From ZAX-1 sp046533095 (GTDB lineage: Bacteria > Bacillota > Clostridia > Lachnospirales > Lachnospiraceae), in NCBI GenBank assembly GCA_046533095.1, contig JAJQRA010000019.1, positions 62,001-126,000 of the forward strand: 64,000 nucleotides of DNA, given 5' to 3'. A program made the translations under genes and the position numbers. The notes beneath the pieces were generated by a model. It did not search any database. It saw only the letters and a list, made by a program, of their open reading frames with translations, and was not told the DNA's origin. Shown here in pieces: positions 62,856 through 64,000 of this stretch (within the stretch, counting starts at the first letter, position 1; every line of letters begins with the position of its first letter).

Positions 62856-63916
62856 TGCTTAAATTCCCCGCTACGCCTATATTTTTCTGCATCCCAATTG
62901 ATAAGAAAACTTTGTTCTTCATCTGTAAGATATTGTATTTCGTTGGCAGAATCCGCTAAAAATACTTGTGCACTAAAACTTAATACACTTTCAATCTCCT
63001 TCACTTTCGAACTATTTTCGCCACATATAAAACAGCTGTTTTTATACCATATAACCACCGGAATACCATCGCTTTGCAAATATTTTGATAGTTCTTGTTT
63101 GATATCATCGTTGCTAATAACCAACGGTCGCTTTCCACAATACACCGTGCAATCAGGGCAAAAATCATAACGCCACATTCCAGATGCAGCCGCTTTTTGT
63201 ATCTGCACATCATTACTGTAATGGACAATTCCTGTTTGCATTTCAAACGATTTTAAATAATGATAAATTGTAGTAGAATCATGGTATGCTTTAAAATCTA
63301 GCTTTAAATACTTCTCTATTGTTCGCAGAACACTTTCCGTTTTCTCGATCACTTCTATAGAAGTTTCCTCACTCACAATTAAACCATGATTCTGCAAAAA
63401 AATCAACTCAACATCTTGAATGGAATTAAATTGGTTGTTTTTTCTTTTTATTTCCTCATAAGTTTTTTTAGCAAGTTCAATCCCCGGCGTTGTATATTCT
63501 ACAAGCAATGCTGTTGGAAACAGTTTTCTCAGAATTATATCCCAGTTTTCCCTACAAGCGATTATATTCACCACGGTAGGATGCGTATGCAGGGTAAATC
63601 TTTTGCCAAATGCATGTAAAAAAGTTTCAATAGACGACCTTGAACCACTCACCAATGCTTCCGCCAGTAGTTCTTTTTCAGAACATGTAACTATATTTTT
63701 TTCAAACCTATCTATAAAATAGTCCTCAATTTTTTTGCAATTGACGACCGAGTATCCTTGTTCAAAATTTACATCTGATAATTTATATCCTGATGCTTTA
63801 ATATACATTGTTCCATCATCGCATTTTGCGGATGAATTTCCTCCGCCTGCCTGAACAAGATCCTCCCTCATCCCTGCATAGTTTGAAATAGCGATAAAGC
63901 CTTCCATCGAATCCAT
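62852..63916 (-). CDS. Class II aldolase/adducin-family protein
   Basis: 354 residues from ATG 63916 (GAGGTGAGGGAT upstream). AGGGNSSAKCDDGTMYIKASG is the substrate loop, LHTHPTVVN and QNHGLIV supply the zinc histidines. A C-terminal extension of about 110 residues after the FucA-like core includes CPDCTVYCGKRPLVI. Such extended forms occur in surface glycan loci. First gene of the operon: aldol formation or cleavage of a keto-sugar phosphate that then feeds the nucleotidyltransferases. Confidence 0.85.
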   Translation of the reverse strand: MDSMEGFIAISNYAGMREDLVQAGGGNSSAKCDDGTMYIKASGYKLSDVNFEQGYSVVNCKKIEDYFIDRFEKNIVTCSEKELLAEALVSGSRSSIETFLHAFGKRFTLHTHPTVVNIIACRENWDIILRKLFPTALLVEYTTPGIELAKKTYEEIKRKNNQFNSIQDVELIFLQNHGLIVSEETSIEVIEKTESVLRTIEKYLKLDFKAYHDSTTIYHYLKSFEMQTGIVHYSNDVQIQKAAASGMWRYDFCPDCTVYCGKRPLVISNDDIKQELSKYLQSDGIPVVIWYKNSCFICGENSSKVKEIESVLSFSAQVFLADSANEIQYLTDEEQSFLINWDAEKYRRSGEFKQ

Positions 63917-64000
63917 ATCCCTCACCTCATTTAATATGAGAATGCTCAAAAACTCTGTATGCCTTGCATTCTCTAATTATTAACAAATTATAAAAAAATA

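Overview
The window reads as a low-G+C, anaerobic, flagellated, spore-forming Firmicute, most likely of the Lachnospiraceae/Clostridia. The evidence is the codY-flgB and topA-dprA-yifB neighbourhood, an intact sigK, an [FeFe] hydrogenase, a FabK-type fatty acid cluster with fused AccD-AccA, the rho-rpmE-yqhQ-prmC-prfA block, and DUF1292, DUF4364 and DUF5662 proteins. Identifications come from reading motifs; no database search was run.

Layout. 1-6509: flgB (cut by the window edge), codY, topA, dprA and yifB, all leftward. 6957-11881: a thiamine cluster thiC-thiD-thiM-thiE-HAD behind a promoter, a TPP riboswitch with terminator, and three multi-hairpin repeats; its base use looks richer in G+C than its flanks. 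12013-17184: sigK, a DUF5662 gene with trpS, and a GH13-like gene with a TraX-like gene. 17368-27276: type II fatty acid synthesis, acpP-fabK-fabD-fabG-fabF-accB-fabZ-accC-accDA, with a strong promoter and a FabT-like box before acpP. 27317-33356: DUF1292 gene, hydrogenase, a sugar-alcohol-type dehydrogenase with an orphan DhaK, and remnants. 33581-39684: prfA, prmC, yqhQ, rpmE, rho and a DUF4364 gene. 39784-42257: a BlaI/BlaR1-like regulator pair with a secreted protein sharing the sensor's C-terminal domain. 42486-53250: accessory genes including a flavin reductase with a long Tyr-rich repeat tail, a copper-type HMA-SafE-cupredoxin protein, a toxin-antitoxin pair, CopZ, an SDR and class II FBP aldolase. 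53432-55229: decayed surface-polysaccharide genes and a frameshifted IS200/IS605 transposase. 55245-63916: an eight-gene surface-glycan operon with two nucleotidyltransferases, a class II aldolase, HAD phosphatase, GDPD-like protein, three glycosyltransferase-type proteins, one of them fused to a uridine-kinase-like domain.

Three themes stand out. First, short direct duplications (period about 19-126 bp) are unusually frequent between genes, often next to hairpins. Second, several conserved proteins (Rho, YifB, YqhQ, flavin reductase) carry low-complexity insertions or tails made of short repeats. Third, there are candidate new units: the BlaR-like sensor with its secreted partner, a GH13 protein that has lost all catalytic residues, and the glycan operon with the membrane glycosyltransferase-kinase fusion.
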